A DNA stretch of 64,000 nucleotides from Chromobotia macracanthus (lineage: Eukaryota; Chordata; Actinopteri; Cypriniformes; Botiidae): positions 8,678,501 through 8,742,500 of the forward strand of contig JAZGTH010000062.1 in assembly GCA_036877525.1 (NCBI GenBank). The letters are read 5' to 3'. Both the position numbers and the translations under genes were made by a program. Below, piece after piece: positions 62,220-64,000 of this stretch. Positions within the stretch are counted from its first letter, which is position 1, and the number at the start of each line of letters is the position of its first letter. The notes beneath the pieces were generated by a model that saw only the letters and a program-made list of their open reading frames with translations, was not told where the DNA came from and did not search any database.

Positions 62220-62234
62220 GGGGGGGGGGGGGGG
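62220..62234 (+). repeat. Poly-G tract in type-B monomers of array 3
   Basis: Fifteen consecutive G here. The same site has 9 G at about 51847, 12 at 53722, 8 at 55614, 13 at 58446 and 11 at 60334. In type-A monomers the run is interrupted by an A (ctggagggg). Confidence 0.95.
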
Positions 62235-64000
62235 TCATTGTCAATATGTCTTTATGCTGTCGAATAGCGCAATGTGACGAAGTGTTGTGCCAAAATGCGT
62301 TTTTGACGTTTTCGAGCAGGACTGTAAGGAAATGGTGAGAGATATTGTTTGGTTAAGCAGTTGAATAATACGTAGTTAAGTGAGCTCGGAATTGTCAACA
62401 GCTTTGCAATATTAAAACTAACAACAATACTGATCGCTAATAAGTTCTGCACCTAAAGTTAATGATGTTGACGAGTACAAACACAGGACCCAGACGAATA
62501 TTTTGAGCGAACGGGATAGGCAAGTTCAGTATAGGCTTACCACATAAACTAAAATTCGACTGCTGAACTTTCAGCAAACGTCATTTTCCTCTCTCTCAAC
62601 AAGTAATTACTAAAACTGAACTTTTTGAGACGAACATGTATGAGTTAACAAATAACATTGGCATTGCAAGGCATGCATTAACCTTTGTTAATCGAATTTG
62701 CGAGGGATTGTTTTGAGAATGATTTTAATGAGTATTTCAGAAGAAATTCTAGATTGATGCGCTCTGGAAGTGACCTTAATAGTTTTGTTCATGTGCAATG
62801 AGAGAAATAATCAGTCAACAAACACACTATTGAAACGTGAATTGAGCAGTGAAACAAAAATAAATGTAGAATTAGCCTTTCAAAAGTTTGTTCTTTATTT
62901 TTGCTGAAAATCTGTATTATGTCATTTTGGAAAGGTTAGTGTGGGTATCTTTAAAGAGGAATTTATCTTAATGAGTGCAGCGTTTAAAAGTTGTTCACAT
63001 CTTTAAGAGAAAGGAATGGAACGTCAATGTTGCAATAAGGCAAAGAACGTTCATAAGCAGCGCAACTCCAGAACGTAACGTTATTTTGTGGGGAAAAGCG
63101 TTTGCAATTAGTTTTGGGCAGTGTAACAAGATACGGACGTATCGTTTAAAGCTTTTACATAATTTTAACTGGAGGGGGTTATTCTCAAAATGTCTTTTGC
63201 TGTCGAATAGCGCAATGTGACGAAGTATGGAGGTTGTGCCAAAATGCTTTTTGACGTTTTCGAGCAGGACTGTAAGGAAATGGTGAGAGATGTTGTTTGG
63301 TTAAGCAGTTGAATAATACGTAGTTAAGTGAGCTCGGAATTGTCAATAGCTTTGCAATATTAAAACTAACAACCATACTGATCGCTAATAAGTTCTGCAC
63401 CTAAAGTTAATGATGTTGACGAGTATAAACACAGGACCCAGACGAATATTTTGAGCGAACGGGATTGGCAAGTTCAGTATAGGCTTACCACATAAACTAA
63501 AATTCGACTGCTGAACTTTCAGCAAACGTTATTTTCCTCTCTTCTCAACAAGTAATTACTAAAACTGAACTTTTGAGGCGAACATGTATGAGTTAACAAA
63601 TAACATTGGCATTGCAATGCATGCATTAACCTTTGTTAATCGAATTTGCGAGGGATTGTTTTTGAGAATGATTTTAATGAGTATTTCAGAAGAAATTCTA
63701 GATTGATGCGCTCTGGAAGTGACCTTAATAGTTTTGTTCATGTGCAATGAGAGAAATAATCAGTCAACAAACACACGATTGAGCAGTGAAACAAAATATA
63801 TGTAGAATTAGCCTTTCAAAAGTTTGTTCTTTATTTTTGCTGAAAATCTGTATTATGTCATTTTGGAAAGGTTAGTGTGGGCATCGTTAAAGAGGAATTT
63901 ATCTTAATGAGTGCAGCGTTTAAAAGTTGTTCACATCTTTAAGAGAAAGGAATGGAACGTCAATGTTGCAATAAGGCAAAGAACGTTCTTAAGCAGCGCA

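Larger units (their letters stand above)
48272..64000 (-). repeat. Tandem array 3: about 17 copies of a 0.94 kb satellite unit with A-B dimer order
   Basis: Using gtgcagcgtttaaaag as landmark, copies occur at 48840, 49778, 50718, 51651, 52589, 53526, 54472, 55418, 56361, 57307, 58247, 59199, 60138, 61082, 62022, 62975 and 63911; spacing is 933-953 bases. The array runs off the window. The first copy begins mid-unit at about 48272 and lacks about 78 bases (the segment with the cacaggacccagacg block). Monomers are of two types: A (gtgggtatc, attagttttggg, aactggagggg) and B (gtgggcatc, attgtttttggg, acatatttttaactgggg). They alternate almost strictly from copy 3 onward. The unit is homologous, in opposite orientation, to array 1; the strand is set to - to show this. 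ORFs on either strand are not conserved between A and B or with array 1. Confidence 0.95.

Noticed and set aside
48840..63220. Repeated 78-113-aa ORFs in array 3 (start GTG-CAG-CGT) and the 60-75-aa ORFs on the opposite strand
   Set aside because: They begin at a non-ATG codon, end variably where the poly-G run changes length, and have no counterpart in array 1. They are treated as chance ORFs in a satellite.
15785..64000. CRISPR array
   Set aside because: Units are 0.94-1.66 kb without unique spacers, the context is vertebrate and there are no cas genes.
15785..64000. CENP-B box (TTCGNNNNANNCGGG) that would mark the arrays as centromeric
   Set aside because: The closest stretch (gagcgaacggga in array 3) lacks the TTCG and the central A at the required spacing. 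No full match was noticed by eye.

Overview
The window is vertebrate, almost certainly ray-finned fish, nuclear DNA. The evidence is three splice-bounded exons encoding the C-terminal WD40 repeats of Raptor, two kinds of Tc1/mariner remnants with fish-type terminal repeats, CR1/L2-like LINE tails, a short interspersed repeat common in teleosts, and decayed gamma/epsilon-type endogenous retroviruses. It is AT-rich. No prokaryotic, rRNA or tRNA features were seen. The species cannot be named from the sequence.

Layout. 1-2629: a Tc1 transposase fossil, then the last three recognisable coding exons of rptor on the + strand, ending with a TAA at 2627-2629. 2630-15784: 3'UTR and intergenic DNA with a second degraded Tc1 element (about 4211-5226), a GA microsatellite, two LINE fragments, a truncated + strand endogenous retrovirus (integrase end, env transmembrane end and a 3' LTR, about 8400-9692), unassigned decayed coding-like sequence at 12.1-13.8 kb, and two matches to the CTCF core motif in divergent orientation (13937 and 15375).

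The remaining 48 kb is dominated by three long-unit tandem arrays. Array 1 (about 15785-31335) has 15 copies of a 1.05-1.10 kb unit. Array 2 (31912-46714) has 9 copies of a 1.61-1.66 kb unit that carries, on the - strand, retroviral protease and integrase fragments. It abuts a - strand gag fossil (46715-47820) that looks like the rest of the source provirus. Array 3 (48272 to beyond 64000) has about 17 copies of a 0.94 kb unit arranged as an A-B dimeric higher-order repeat.

The main discovery is that arrays 1 and 3 appear to be the same satellite family. Read in opposite orientation, their units align colinearly over nearly the whole length but are strongly diverged, whereas copies inside each array are nearly identical. 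The locus is therefore a large, diverged inverted pair of satellite arrays around an endogenous-retrovirus-derived array. Two small hairpins sit at matching positions in both families, and one of them keeps its pairing through changes on both arms. No array ORF is supported as a protein-coding gene: the repeated ORFs are a consequence of unit homogeneity and are not kept between the two families.
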